Of a stretch of DNA of 64,000 bases, positions 9,283-18,456 are shown piece after piece (the stretch's first letter is position 1; each line of letters begins with the position of its first letter). Below the pieces are notes generated by a model, which saw nothing but the letters and a program-made list of their open reading frames with translations, was not told the origin of the DNA and ran no database searches. The translations under genes and the position numbers were made by a program. The DNA lies in NCBI RefSeq assembly GCF_040907265.1, contig NZ_JBFOHP010000002.1:6076001-6140000 (forward strand). Reading direction: 5' to 3'. This DNA is from Streptomyces sclerotialus (GTDB lineage: Bacteria > Actinomycetota > Actinomycetes > Streptomycetales > Streptomycetaceae).

Positions 9283-9638
9283 CAGACTTCCCTTCCTCGG
9301 ACCTGGGCACCGTTCCCGGAGCTGCCCGCCTGCCGCCGGTGTTCCGGTGGGGACCGCTCCGGTGGCCAAACACCGGCTGCTTCCCCAGACTTACCCAACC
9401 TGCTGCTTCACATGAGTCACCCATGCTGCCACGGCGGTGCGACACGCAGTGCGTTCATTTGCCCGGAGCGTAACGGCCGTCACTGACAACCGCCGGGCGC
9501 GCGGCGGGAATCGGGTCGTACGCCGGAGCCCGGAACCGGCACGCGCGCCGGAACTGCGGGTGCAGGGCGCGTGAGTTGAGGTGCGCGTTCTGTGACGCGT
9601 AGTAACACGAGGGACACAAGGGGCCGTACGATGGCGCG
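9283..9638. other. 356-bp divergent intergenic region
   Basis: No gene is visible between the terD-like and DUF4937 genes. The right end carries TACGAT at 9627-9632, six bases before the GTG start at 9639, which looks like a -10 element for a leaderless transcript. Confidence 0.5.
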
Positions 9639-10244
9639 GTGCTGGTCAAGTGGATTCGCTGCACCGTCGTGGACCGCCGGGGGTTCGAACGGGGGCAGCG
9701 CAAATGGGCGGGGCTGCCCGGGGAGCCGGGCTTTCGGGGGCAGGGAGGCGGCTGGAGCCGTACCCGGCCCGGCGTGGCGCACCTCGTGGCTTTCTGGGAG
9801 AGCAGAGCGTTCTACGACTCGTTCATGGCGAGATCGCACGACCGCCTGGCCGCCGCCCAGATCGGCACGTACAAGAACAGCCAGACCCGCCTCTTCGAGC
9901 ACGAGCTGGACGTCAAGGTCGGCTTCCGCCCCGTTTTCGCGGACGCCGACGTCCTGCGGCTCGCGTACTGCCAGGTCAAGCAGGACCGGGTCGATCACTA
10001 CAAGCTGATGCAGGAGAAGGTCTGGAACCCCGCCATGGCGGGCTCCCCAGGGATGCTGCGCGGCCTGCTGGGGCGCGCCCCGGGGGAGGAGTTCCTGGTC
10101 CTGTCGCTGTGGCAGTCGGCCGCCGAGCGCGGCAAGTACCGCCCCGAGCGCATCGAACGGCTCGCTCTGCGGGCCCAGATGGCCGCGGACATCGCGGGGG
10201 TCACCGGGGACGTGGTGGACCTGGAGCCGTCCTGGACGGTGTGA
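9639..10244 (+). CDS. YdbC-like DUF4937 domain protein
   Basis: The 201-residue product starts MLVKWIRCTVVDRRGFERGQ. It shows the DUF4937/YdbC pattern of two related alpha-beta barrel halves, each with a WES- or WQS-type motif (HLVAFWES and LVLSLWQSAAERGKY). The family is ABM-like and its function is unknown. It is monocistronic, and GTG at 9639 is the likely start because TACGAT lies six bases upstream and no ribosome site is present. A small-molecule monooxygenase-like or regulatory role is possible but not shown. Confidence 0.75.
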   Translation: MLVKWIRCTVVDRRGFERGQRKWAGLPGEPGFRGQGGGWSRTRPGVAHLVAFWESRAFYDSFMARSHDRLAAAQIGTYKNSQTRLFEHELDVKVGFRPVFADADVLRLAYCQVKQDRVDHYKLMQEKVWNPAMAGSPGMLRGLLGRAPGEEFLVLSLWQSAAERGKYRPERIERLALRAQMAADIAGVTGDVVDLEPSWTV

Positions 10245-10302
10245 GACACGCGTGCCGACGGACACGGGTGCGCGCTCCGGCGCCGTACTCCCTGGATGCC
10301 GT

Positions 10303-10707
10303 TCAGCCGCCCGCCCGGTAGCCGGCGTCGCCGAGCGCCCGATGGGCCAGCTCCAGCACCGTCGCGGTGACCTGCCCCATGTCGAGGTCGCCCCCCTCGG
10401 CGATGAGGTCGTCGAGGAGCCCGTCGGCCGCGTGATGGACCATCCGGAACGCGAGCCGCGCATCGCGCGCCTGAAAGGCACCGGCCTCCGCACCTTCCGC
10501 CACGAAGGCACACATCAGGTCGATGACGCGTCGGTTGGCCTGTTTGCACAACTCCAGCGCGGGGGCGTTCGCCGACCCGTACACGATGCGGTGCAGCTCC
10601 GCGTTGCGTACGGCGTACTTCGCCGCACTGGTGATCACCGTCGCCTCGGTCGGCGGCCTGGAGCCGGTCCGCTGCTTGCCGGGGTGCTCGTCCGGCGGAA
10701 TTCGTGA
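10303..10707 (-). pseudogene. N-terminally truncated TetR-type regulator remnant
   Basis: The longest readable start (GTG at 10638) gives 111 residues. These match the C-terminal ligand-binding half of TetR proteins (AELHRIVYGSANAPALELCKQANRR, then HHAADGLLDDLIAEGG). The helix-turn-helix half is absent: reading upstream in frame, only 23 unrelated residues separate it from the TGA at 10708-10710, which is the stop of the neighbouring intact tetR gene. I infer a decayed gene that lost its DNA-binding domain by deletion. It could still be expressed by re-initiation as a dimerisation-only protein. Confidence 0.65.
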
Positions 10708-11367
10708 TCAGCCGCTCGTCGTGAACGCTCCGGCGTGTGCCGCTGCCAGCGTGACGGCCACCGCCTGCTCGGCCGCCGTCCCGTCGAGTCCCTCGCGCGT
10801 GATGAACAGCCGGAGGAAGAGCGGTGCCGCGGCGGCGCGCACCAGCGCACCGCCGTCGACGGCCGATCGCGGGCCGGACAGCTCACCGCGGTCGACGGCC
10901 CGGTCCACGATCACTTCGCAGCGTGCGAATCGTTCGGCGTAGTACGCGCGGAGCGCCTGCGCGGCCTGCTCGGACTGGAAGGCGGCGGCGATGACGGCAG
11001 AGCTGGGCGCGGCGGTTCCGGGATCGGCGAACGAGCGCACCACCTCCATCGCGAGCGCGCGAAGGTCGCCTTCGAGCGTGCCGGTGTCGGGCGGCGTCCA
11101 GCTGTCCTCGCCGGCCAGGCCGAGCGTGTCGACGAGCAGCCCGTCGACCCCGCCCCAGCGGCGGTACAGCGTCGTCTTGTGCACGCCGGAGTGTTCGGCG
11201 ACGTACTCGACGGTCAGTCCGGGGTAGCCGTGCTCGGCGAGCCCGGCCAGCACGGCGTCGCGGACGGCCGCGCGCGTGCGGGCGGTACGTCCGCCGGGCC
11301 GCCGGGTGCCAGGCCGGCCGGTGCCGACGTCGTGCCCGGCTCCGGACGGTCCGTTTTCCACAGGCAA
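10708..11367 (-). CDS. TetR-family transcriptional repressor
   Basis: The 219-residue product has an N-terminal helix-turn-helix (VRDAVLAGLAEHGYPGLTVE, then HSGVHKTTLYRRW) and a helical C-terminal ligand domain. The start is TTG at 11367, with GGAG about 6 nt upstream; GTG at 11361 is an alternative. A perfect palindrome at 11415-11440 lies just upstream and is a good autoregulatory operator. The usual divergent efflux or enzyme gene is missing; only a short hydrophobic reading frame (11502) lies there. The ligand is unknown. Confidence 0.87.
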   Translation of the reverse strand: MPVENGPSGAGHDVGTGRPGTRRPGGRTARTRAAVRDAVLAGLAEHGYPGLTVEYVAEHSGVHKTTLYRRWGGVDGLLVDTLGLAGEDSWTPPDTGTLEGDLRALAMEVVRSFADPGTAAPSSAVIAAAFQSEQAAQALRAYYAERFARCEVIVDRAVDRGELSGPRSAVDGGALVRAAAAPLFLRLFITREGLDGTAAEQAVAVTLAAAHAGAFTTSG

Positions 11368-11414
11368 AAGCTACTCCAGTTGCGTCAGTCGACGAGGCGT
11401 GTCACCATCGGCAG

Positions 11415-11440
11415 CGTAACGCGACAGTAGTTGCGTTACG
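11415..11440. promoter_or_regulatory. Candidate TetR operator
   Basis: CGTAACGC (11415-11422) and GCGTTACG (11433-11440) form a perfect 8-bp inverted repeat with a 10-nt spacer. It lies 48 nt upstream of the tetR start. An octamer AGTTGCGT overlaps the right arm (11429-11436) and occurs again at 11378-11385. Confidence 0.65.
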
Positions 11441-11501
11441 TTCCGGGTCGATCGGCTGTCCGGCCGATCGGCCGACCAGTGCGGCCTCGGGGGAGGCAGC
11501 A

Positions 11502-11813
11502 ATGCCCGCTCACATTCTCCGGACGTCTCTCATCGTCCTCACCACTCTGACCATCCTGTTCTCCTTACTCTCTCTGCTCTCCTCGTTCGCGTGGCTGCCC
11601 GTGCTTCGCGGTCGGGCGGCCGCGCTTCCCGCAGGCCCCCGCGCCCGCGGCGGGACAGGGGGCCGCGAGCGGTGGCGCTCCGGGCGGGTGCCGTCGCCGC
11701 GTTTTAGGCTGGCGGCATGGCACGCCCCCGACGCATCGTCCTCATCAGACACGGAGAGTCCGACGGAAATATCGACGACACGGTGTACGAGCGGGAGCCG
11801 GACCACGCCCTGA
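11502..11813 (+). CDS. Possible small membrane protein or truncated gene
   Basis: ATG at 11502 follows GGGAGG at 11491-11496. The first 35 residues are strongly hydrophobic (LRTSLIVLTTLTILFSLLS). A TTA leucine codon occurs early and third-position GC is lower than in neighbouring genes. The frame then runs into Arg/Gly-rich sequence and overlaps the start of the next gene by 97 nt, so only the first 50 or so codons are plausible. It may be the broken 5' end of a transporter once controlled by the divergent TetR, or chance. Confidence 0.3.
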   Translation: MPAHILRTSLIVLTTLTILFSLLSLLSSFAWLPVLRGRAAALPAGPRARGGTGGRERWRSGRVPSPRFRLAAWHAPDASSSSDTESPTEISTTRCTSGSRTTP

Positions 11814-12376
11814 GCCTGACCGAGCGCGGCATCAAGCAGGCCGAGGAGGCCGGCGAGCGGCTGCGGGCCATGTTCGGGGACGAGCGAATATCCGCGTACG
11901 TCTCTCCGTACCGTCGCACGCACCAGACGTTCCGGGCGCTCGGCCTGGACGAGAACCTGGTCCGGGTGCGCGAGGAGCCGCGGCTGCGCGAGCAGGACTG
12001 GGGAAACTGGCAGGACCGGGACGACGTACGGCTCCAGAAGGCCTACCGCGACGCCTACGGCCACTTCTTCTACCGCTTCGCCCAGGGTGAGTCGGGGGCG
12101 GACGTCTACGACCGCGTCGGGGCGTTCCTGGAGAGCCTGTGGCGCAGCTTCGAGGCCCCCGATCACCCGCCGAACGTCCTGATCGTCACGCACGGGCTGA
12201 CCATGCGGCTGTTCTGCATGAGGTGGTTCCACTGGACCGTCGCCGAATTCGAGTCGCTCTCCAATCCGCACAACGCGGATCACCGCACCCTGCTGCTCGG
12301 GCCGGACGGGCGGTACCGCCTGGACCGGCCGTTCGAGAGCTGGTGCACACCGCAGTCGTACGGCGCCAGCGGTTAG
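11717..12376 (+). CDS. Histidine phosphatase (phosphoglycerate-mutase-like) family protein
   Basis: The 219-residue product has the RHGES catalytic motif in IVLIRHGESDGN near the N-terminus (nucleophilic His), SPYRRTHQT, and the second catalytic His in VTHGLTMRLF. The family dephosphorylates sugar phosphates or other phosphoesters. The substrate cannot be told from sequence. TAGGCT at 11705-11710 lies six bases before the ATG and there is no ribosome site, so the mRNA is probably leaderless. The next gene begins 10 nt after the stop. Confidence 0.9.
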   Translation: MARPRRIVLIRHGESDGNIDDTVYEREPDHALSLTERGIKQAEEAGERLRAMFGDERISAYVSPYRRTHQTFRALGLDENLVRVREEPRLREQDWGNWQDRDDVRLQKAYRDAYGHFFYRFAQGESGADVYDRVGAFLESLWRSFEAPDHPPNVLIVTHGLTMRLFCMRWFHWTVAEFESLSNPHNADHRTLLLGPDGRYRLDRPFESWCTPQSYGASG

Positions 12377-12386
12377 AGTGCACTCG

Positions 12387-13295
12387 ATGACCGCCGATCA
12401 CCGTGACGCACAGCGCTTCGCGCGGGCCCTGGAGAGCCTGCGGGGGCTCGCCGTGGGCGACGCCCTGGGTTCCCAGTTCTTCGTGCCCGCCCATTACCCC
12501 GCGCTCAAGCGCCGCGCACTGCCGCCGGCTCCCTGGCGGTGGACCGACGACACCGAGATGGCCGCCTCGGTGCTGACCGTGCTGACCGAGCACGGCCGCA
12601 TCGACCAGGACGCCCTCGCCCGCTCCTTCGCCGAGCGCCACGACGAGGACCGGGCGTACGGCCCCGCCGTGGACCGTCTGCTCCGGCAGGTGCGGGACGG
12701 CCGGGACTGGCGCGAGCTGGCGTCGGCGCTCTTCAACGGCCAGGGGTCGTGGGGCAACGGTGCCGCGATGCGCATCGCCCCGCTCGGTGCCTGGTACGCC
12801 GACGATCCCGAGCAGGCCACCCACCAGGCGGAGATCTCCGCGTACGTCACCCACCAGCACCGTGAGGCGGTCGTCGGGACGATGGCGGTCGCGGCCGCCG
12901 CCGCGCTCGTCGCCGACCCGGGCCGCGCCGCAGGTCCCGAAGCGCTGCTCGACGCCGTCGTGGAACTCATCCCGCGCAGCGCCGTCCAGGCGGGGCTGCG
13001 CCGCGCCCGCGACATGCTCGACTACGGCGACGCCGGCACCGTCGCCGCGGTGCTCGGCTGCGGCCGGCGCACCACGGCGCACGACACCGTGCCGTTCGCC
13101 CTGTGGGCCGCCGCGCGGAACCTCGGCAGCTACGAGCAGGCGTTCTGGACCACCGCCCACGCGGGCGGCGATGTGGACACCACCTGCGCGATCGTCGGAG
13201 GCATCGTGGCGGCCGGCCCGACAGGCGCGCCGCCGCAGGAGTGGCTGGCCCACACCGAGGACCTCCCTTCCTGGATGCCGGCCGGACCCTCCTGA
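12387..13295 (+). CDS. ADP-ribosylglycohydrolase family protein
   Basis: About 302 residues. The fold's metal-binding motifs are visible: an early GLAVGDALGSQ, the WTDDTEMA motif, GNGAAMRIAPLG, and HAGGDVDTTCAIVGGIVAA near the C-terminus. The aspartates in TDDTE and GGDVDTT should bind two magnesium ions. Such enzymes remove ADP-ribose from proteins or related molecules. ATG at 12387 is preferred because TAGAGT (overlapping the preceding stop) lies seven bases upstream; GTG at 12378 is the alternative. No partner ADP-ribosyltransferase is visible here. Confidence 0.88.
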   Translation: MTADHRDAQRFARALESLRGLAVGDALGSQFFVPAHYPALKRRALPPAPWRWTDDTEMAASVLTVLTEHGRIDQDALARSFAERHDEDRAYGPAVDRLLRQVRDGRDWRELASALFNGQGSWGNGAAMRIAPLGAWYADDPEQATHQAEISAYVTHQHREAVVGTMAVAAAAALVADPGRAAGPEALLDAVVELIPRSAVQAGLRRARDMLDYGDAGTVAAVLGCGRRTTAHDTVPFALWAAARNLGSYEQAFWTTAHAGGDVDTTCAIVGGIVAAGPTGAPPQEWLAHTEDLPSWMPAGPS

Positions 13296-13649
13296 CGCTC
13301 GTGCGGCGTACCCTTGACAGTCCCGGCGCCACCGGGGCCTCGGGCACGCTGTCCGGTGACCGGCGCCGAGGGAACCGGCCCGCACCGCCGGAGACCTCCG
13401 GGTCTCCGGGCCCGGTGACCGCGCCGGTGACAACGAGGAGAACCGGCGACACAAGGACCGCGGCACCACGGTCCTCGTGATCGCCCGCTGAAAGCCAAGG
13501 GCATGCGTACGAAGTACCAGGGGCCGTCGCGGGAAGGCTCCGAGCGCCCCGTTCCGGGCGGTGAGGACACCGGCCGTGCGGGACGAATCGCACGAGAGGC
13601 ACCCGCGGTGCGAAGCGGCTGCGGGCGGGGGCGTACTCTGTCTGGCGCC
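13296..13649. other. 354-bp intergenic region before rnhB
   Basis: I see no gene. It contains a 9-bp hairpin at 13388-13409 and a -10-like TACTCT at 13634-13639, ten bases before the rnhB ATG. Confidence 0.5.
13388..13409. terminator. Hairpin downstream of the ADP-ribosylglycohydrolase gene
   Basis: CCGGAGACC and GGTCTCCGG form a perfect 9-bp stem with a TCCG loop, 92 nt after the stop codon. It has no T-tract. Confidence 0.55.
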
Positions 13650-14351
13650 ATGCCCTACGAGCCCCCAACTCACACCGTCGAGCGATCGCTGCGCGCCACG
13701 ACCGGCGCCAAGATCATCGCAGGAGTGGACGAGGTCGGGCGCGGAGCCTGGGCCGGCCCGGTGAGCGTCTGCGCCGCCGTGACCGGACTGCGCCGCCCGC
13801 CCGCCGGACTCACCGACTCCAAGCTGCTGACCCCCAAGCGTCGCGACGAACTCGCCGCCGTGCTGAGCGACTGGGTCACCTGTCACGCCCTCGGCCACGC
13901 CAGTCCCGAGGAGATCGACGACCTGGGCATGACCGCCGCCCTGCGGCTGGCCGCCGTCCGCGCGCTGGAGGCCCTTCCGGTCCGGCCCGACGCGGTCATC
14001 CTCGACGGCAAGCACGACTACCTCGGCGCCCCTTGGAGGGTCCGTACGGTCATCAAGGGCGACCAGTCCTGCGTCGCCGTCGCCGCCGCCTCCGTCATCG
14101 CGAAGGTGAAGCGCGACACGATGATGGCCGAACTGGGCCTGGAACACGAGCACTTCGGCTTCGCGGACAACGCCGGTTACCCCTCACCGGTGCACCGCGC
14201 GGCCCTGGAGGAGTGGGGCCCGACCCCACATCACAGGGTGTCGTGGTCCTACATGGACGCCCTGCCCCGCTGGCAGCACCTGAAGAAGGTGCGTGTCACC
14301 CCCGAAGCAGCCGCTCTGGAGGCCGGTGGCCAACTCGGCTTCGACTTCTGA
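13650..14351 (+). CDS. rnhB: Ribonuclease HII
   Basis: The 233-residue product begins [14 protein letters not shown], as in Streptomyces orthologues, which fixes ATG 13650 rather than an upstream in-frame start. Catalytic carboxylates are visible: the DE pair in [17 protein letters not shown], the aspartate in [10 protein letters not shown], and the later KGD region with SVIAKVKRD. RNase HII nicks RNA-DNA hybrids and removes single ribonucleotides misincorporated by DNA polymerase, acting in the cytoplasm. It ends with a GQLGFDF tail. Confidence 0.96.
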   Translation: MPYEPPTHTVERSLRATTGAKIIAGVDEVGRGAWAGPVSVCAAVTGLRRPPAGLTDSKLLTPKRRDELAAVLSDWVTCHALGHASPEEIDDLGMTAALRLAAVRALEALPVRPDAVILDGKHDYLGAPWRVRTVIKGDQSCVAVAAASVIAKVKRDTMMAELGLEHEHFGFADNAGYPSPVHRAALEEWGPTPHHRVSWSYMDALPRWQHLKKVRVTPEAAALEAGGQLGFDF

Positions 14352-14417
14352 GCGGTACGGATGTGAATCCGGTACCCCCTGACATGTCCCGTACCTACGT
14401 TTGATAGACATCACTTC

Positions 14418-15053
14418 ATGCCTCTCATCCCCGAGGAGCCTCAGATTCACGAGAGTGTCCCGGGTCCCCGCGCAACTCCGGCCGCCGGCCGCACCGCGTC
14501 GACCCCCCGTCCCGTACCTGGTCCCGGTCCCCGCCCCGCGCCTCCGCGCGGCGCCCCCGCGGCCAGCGCCCGTCCCGGCAAGCCCGGCCCCTCCCGCGGA
14601 CCGGCCGCCGCCCCGCCCCCGCAGCGCACGGCTCCCAAGCCGGCCGCGCCGGGTGCCGCCGCTGCCGAAGCGCAGCTGCAGCTGATCCCCGCGCCGGCCG
14701 AGGGTGCCGTCGATGCCGCCGACGAGGCGGTCGACCTGCTGCTGGACTCCGGACGCGCCCCGAACGAGGTGCTCGTCCTGACCACCGGCGACCAGCACCC
14801 CTGGGCCACGCACGAGCTGTCCTTCGGCGAGGCGTCCTACTGGGCGCAGCACGACGCCGCGGACGACGTGTTCTACGCGGATGCCGGTGCCGAGCGCGCC
14901 AAGGGCCGTCCCGTGGTGGTCGTCGCGGTCAACGGCGGCTCGGACGACGCGGTCGCCAAGGCCCTGCCCGCCGCCATGGCCCGGGCCGGCGCCCTGCTGA
15001 TCGTCTGCGGTGACCCGCAGCGCATCAACGCCCTCATCGGCGCGAAGGCGTAA
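14418..15053 (+). CDS. Conserved hypothetical protein with Pro/Ala-rich N-terminus
   Basis: The 211-residue product is not recognised. Residues 1-85 are a disordered Pro/Ala/Arg/Gly tail. Residues 85-211 look like a compact alpha/beta domain (EVLVLTTGDQHPWATHELSFGE, then RPVVVVAVNGGSDDAVAKALPAAM and LLIVCGDPQRINALI). The last strand-loop pattern is Rossmann-like, but no nucleotide-binding signature is complete. It follows rnhB by 66 nt and may be co-transcribed. It is cytoplasmic, with no signal or membrane segment. Confidence 0.7.
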   Translation: MPLIPEEPQIHESVPGPRATPAAGRTASTPRPVPGPGPRPAPPRGAPAASARPGKPGPSRGPAAAPPPQRTAPKPAAPGAAAAEAQLQLIPAPAEGAVDAADEAVDLLLDSGRAPNEVLVLTTGDQHPWATHELSFGEASYWAQHDAADDVFYADAGAERAKGRPVVVVAVNGGSDDAVAKALPAAMARAGALLIVCGDPQRINALIGAKA

Positions 15054-15215
15054 GCGAGCCGGCTCGGAGCGACCCGGCCCGGTCACCAAGGCCGCCGGGC
15101 TCGCTCCGTACCGCCCGCTGTCCTCCGGCGTTCCCGACGCCGCCGGCCGCGCCCGGTGCACCGTACGGACGTGCCTGCGGCTGTCCGGAAGCGCGGGCCG
15201 GCCGTCCGTACCGGC

Positions 15216-15869
15216 TCAGCGGGCGGCAGTACGCCGACGGGCCTCCACCGCTCCGCCTCCCGTGCGCCGCGGTGGCCTCGCGGGCACACCGCCGCCGTGC
15301 CGCTCATGGGTCGGCTCCGACGGCTGAGGACGCTCCGGCCGTGACCCGATGTACGGCCTCCGCCCGCCGCGGCCTTCGCCGAACACCTGCCAGCCGTCGC
15401 GGGTCAGCGTGATGTAGGCGCCGCAGCGCAGCCCGTGCAACGTGCAGGCGTCGCGCAGCCCCCACATCCAGGCGCCGTCCGCCTCCGTCCACAACGGCTC
15501 GCCGTCGCGGCAGTAGAGCAGCACGGCCGTCCGTACCGGTACGCGTAACCGCAGATCGTGCGGTATCACCCGGCGCAGCTGCGTCAGCAGCGCGTTGCGG
15601 AAGTCCCAGCCGTCGGGCGCGTCCGTACGCAGGACGAAGGACGCGCTCGCCGTCACCCGCTCCTCCGGATCGAGCACCGCGACCACGGCGGTGGACGGTC
15701 CGGGCAGATGACGGTCATGGAGACCGGTGACGATCTCACGAGGGTTGCTCAGCAAGGGGATCGCCGCCGAGGCCCACTCCGAGGGCTCCAGCATCCGGCC
15801 CAGCCGGGCGGCCGATGTGGCCGAGGAAGGCTGGGACGTGGTCAGGGGCGCAGTGATGCCGAAGGTCAC
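15216..15869 (-). CDS. Conserved hypothetical protein
   Basis: The 217-residue product from GTG 15869 has a GGGAGG-type ribosome site 5-6 nt upstream. It is not a family I recognise. The central part alternates strands and helices (STAVVAVLDPEERVTASASFVLR, RTAVLLYCRDGEPLWTEADGAWMWGLRD) and the last 50 residues are Arg/Pro/Gly-rich and probably disordered. No membrane segment is visible. It is convergent with the preceding hypothetical gene. Confidence 0.65.
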   Translation of the reverse strand: MTFGITAPLTTSQPSSATSAARLGRMLEPSEWASAAIPLLSNPREIVTGLHDRHLPGPSTAVVAVLDPEERVTASASFVLRTDAPDGWDFRNALLTQLRRVIPHDLRLRVPVRTAVLLYCRDGEPLWTEADGAWMWGLRDACTLHGLRCGAYITLTRDGWQVFGEGRGGRRPYIGSRPERPQPSEPTHERHGGGVPARPPRRTGGGAVEARRRTAAR

Positions 15870-16207
15870 GGTCCTCCCTTCGTCGACGCGGCGGCAGCCG
15901 GAGCGGCCGGGCGCACCGTCGCACCACGACACACTCCTGTTGAGCCGCGGACGGCTGGAATGGGGAAGCACTCCGATTCTCGCGGTCGTACACGCATGCG
16001 GCAATGAAAAATCCGCCGCGGTGTTCCGGAATCGACGAGTGCGTCGTCCTCATCCTTCCCGCTCAGCCGCCCGCCGAAGCGCGCACCGGCGCACGAGCCT
16101 CTTTCCGCACAGGGCGACCTCAGGGAACACGGCCCCCGTCCGCCCGCCGGCCGTCGGACCTTGCGCCGGCCCCGATGGAGCGCCTGGCTCCCGGCAGCCG
16201 GCCTCGG
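15870..16207. other. 338-bp intergenic region
   Basis: It lies between the hypothetical gene (start 15869) and the 3' end of recQ, both on the minus strand. Coding-like composition runs through part of it, but no frame has a family match or a good start. I see no clear terminator. Confidence 0.4.
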
Positions 16208-18370
16208 TCAGCCCTGCACGGCGAGCACCAGCGGCAGTACACCTCCCGCCCCCGCCCGGCGCAGCAGCCGCGCGGCCACCGCGAGCGTCCAGCCGGTCTC
16301 GGTCGAGTCGTCCACGAGGAGCACCGGGCCGCCCGCTGCGCGCAGCGCCTCGGCGAGCTGCGGTGGAACGGCCAGCGCCCCGTCGAGGGCGCGCAGCCGC
16401 TGAGCGCTGTTCGACCGCGGCAGGGGGGTGTCGCCACCGGCATCCGTGTACGCGATCGAACCCAGCAGCGGCATCCGGCCGATCTCGGCCACCCGGGCGC
16501 CGAGGGACTCGATCAGCTGCGGCCTGGTACGGGAAGCCATGGTGACGACCCCGACGGGCCGGACGGGCGCTTCCGGATCACCGCTCGCCCAGCCGCCCGG
16601 CCCCTTCGCCCAGTCGGCCAGTACGCCGACCACGGCGTCGAGCACATCGGCCGGCACGGGACCGTCCGGGGCCTGCGGCGCGAGGAGCGGCCGCAGCCGG
16701 TTGCCCCAGCCGATGTCCGAGAGCCGGCCGAGGGCCCGCCCCGCCGCGGCCTGCTCACCCGCCGGGATGCGGCCCTTGAGGTCGACACCGATCGCGGGCA
16801 GTCCCGTCGGCCACATACGACGAGGCTCGACGACGACGCCCGCCCGGCCCAGTTCACCGCGCGCCGCGTCCAGCGCCGCGGGTGACACGTCGGCGGTGAA
16901 CCGCGGCCCCGCGCAGTTGTCGCAGCGGCCGCAGGGCGCCGCGCCCTCGTCGTCCAGCTGCCGCTGCAGGAACTCCATCCGGCAGCCGGCGGTCGCGGCG
17001 TACTCACGCATCGCCTGCTGTTCGGCCTCCCGCTGCCGCGCCACCCATGCGTACCGCTCCGCGTCGTACGTCCACGGCTGTCCCGTGGCGGTCCAGCCGC
17101 CCTTGACCCGCCGGACCGCGCCGTCCACGTCGAGGACCTTCAGCATCGTCTCCAGGCGGGAGCGGCGCAGCTCCACCAGAGGCTCCAGCGCGGGCAGCGA
17201 CAGCGGCCTGTCGGCGTGGGCGAGCACGTCGATCGTCCGGCGCACGAGCTCCTCGGGAGGGAAGGCGATGGAGGCGAAGTACTCCCAGATCGCCTGGTCC
17301 TCCCGGCCGGGCAGCAGCAGCACCTCGGCATGCTCCACGCCACGCCCGGCACGGCCGACCTGCTGGTAGTACGCGATGGGAGAGGACGGTGAACCGAGGT
17401 GGACGACGAACCCCAGGTCGGGCTTGTCGAACCCCATACCGAGCGCGGAGGTGGCGACCAGCGCCTTGACGCGGTTGGCGAGCAGATCCTCCTCGGCCTG
17501 CTGGCGGTCCGCGTTCTCGGTCTTGCCGGTGTACGAGGCGACCGTGTGCCCGCACTGCCGCAGGAAGGCCGTCACCTCCTCGGCGGCGGCCACCGTGAGC
17601 GTGTAGATGATCCCGGAGCCCGGGAGATCGTTCAGATGCTCGGCGAGCCAGGCCATGCGGTGCGCGGCATCGGGCAGCTGGAGCACGCCCAGGCTCAGGC
17701 TCTCCCGGTCCAGCGGGCCGCGCAGGACCAGGGCGTCCGAGCTGCCGCCGGTGCCGAGCTGCTCGGCCACGTCGGCGGTCACCCGGGCATTGGCCGTAGC
17801 CGTCGTGGCCAGGACCGGGACGCCCGGCGGCAGATCGGCGAGCATCGTACGCAGCCGGCGGTAGTCGGGCCGGAAATCATGGCCCCAGTCCGAGATGCAG
17901 TGCGCCTCGTCGACCACCAGCAGACCGGTCGCAGCGGCGAGCTTGGGCAGCACCTGGTCGCGAAAGTCCGGATTGTTCAGCCGCTCCGGACTCACCAGCA
18001 GCACATCCACCTCGCCCGCCGCCACCTCGGCCTGGACGGTGTCCCACTCCTCGGTGTTGGAGGAATTGATCGTGCGCGCGCGGATGCCCGCCCGCGCGGC
18101 CGCCTCGACCTGGTTGCGCATCAGCGCCAGCAGCGGCGAGACGATCACCGTCGGGCCGCTGCCGCGCTGCCGCAGCAGCGCGGTCGCGACGAAATACACC
18201 GCCGACTTGCCCCAGCCCGTGCGCTGCACCACCAGCGCGCGGCGATGGTCGGCGACCAGCGCCTCGATCGCCCGCCACTGATCCTCGCGCAGCCGGGCGG
18301 TGCCGCCCGGATCCCCGACGAGACGGGAGAGGACGGCATCGGCCGAGGCACGCAGCTGTTCGTTGCTCAT
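16208..18370 (-). CDS. recQ: RecQ-family helicase with C-terminal phosphoribosyltransferase-like segment
   Basis: The 720-residue product has Walker A TGWGKS at residues 51-56, DEAH at 154-157 followed by [13 protein letters not shown] (the RecQ aromatic-rich loop), and motif [11 protein letters not shown] RecQ zinc-binding segment (CRMEFLQ ... CGRCDNC) sits near 480-500. Beyond it, instead of an HRDC domain, the last 200 residues end in [16 protein letters not shown] (683-695 region), which resembles the PRPP loop of type I phosphoribosyltransferases. RecQ enzymes unwind DNA 3'-5' in recombination and fork repair. ATG 18370 has GGAG upstream. It is divergent from the DUF4192 gene across paired DnaA boxes. 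Confidence 0.92.
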   Translation of the reverse strand: MSNEQLRASADAVLSRLVGDPGGTARLREDQWRAIEALVADHRRALVVQRTGWGKSAVYFVATALLRQRGSGPTVIVSPLLALMRNQVEAAARAGIRARTINSSNTEEWDTVQAEVAAGEVDVLLVSPERLNNPDFRDQVLPKLAAATGLLVVDEAHCISDWGHDFRPDYRRLRTMLADLPPGVPVLATTATANARVTADVAEQLGTGGSSDALVLRGPLDRESLSLGVLQLPDAAHRMAWLAEHLNDLPGSGIIYTLTVAAAEEVTAFLRQCGHTVASYTGKTENADRQQAEEDLLANRVKALVATSALGMGFDKPDLGFVVHLGSPSSPIAYYQQVGRAGRGVEHAEVLLLPGREDQAIWEYFASIAFPPEELVRRTIDVLAHADRPLSLPALEPLVELRRSRLETMLKVLDVDGAVRRVKGGWTATGQPWTYDAERYAWVARQREAEQQAMREYAATAGCRMEFLQRQLDDEGAAPCGRCDNCAGPRFTADVSPAALDAARGELGRAGVVVEPRRMWPTGLPAIGVDLKGRIPAGEQAAAGRALGRLSDIGWGNRLRPLLAPQAPDGPVPADVLDAVVGVLADWAKGPGGWASGDPEAPVRPVGVVTMASRTRPQLIESLGARVAEIGRMPLLGSIAYTDAGGDTPLPRSNSAQRLRALDGALAVPPQLAEALRAAGGPVLLVDDSTETGWTLAVAARLLRRAGAGGVLPLVLAVQG

Positions 18371-18421
18371 GACTCCATGCAACCCGATGCCACTGACACC
18401 GCGCGACCGGCCGCATCGTCC

Positions 18422-18456
18422 TGTGGACAACTCCCGTCACCCGCGAGTTATCCACA
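18422..18456. promoter_or_regulatory. Two facing DnaA boxes in the recQ / DUF4192 divergent region
   Basis: TGTGGACAA (18422-18430) is the reverse of TTGTCCACA, the preferred Streptomyces DnaA box. TTATCCACA (18448-18456) is the classical box. Together they form an inverted repeat of 14-nt arms (18420-18433 and 18445-18458) with one mismatch. Confidence 0.6.
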
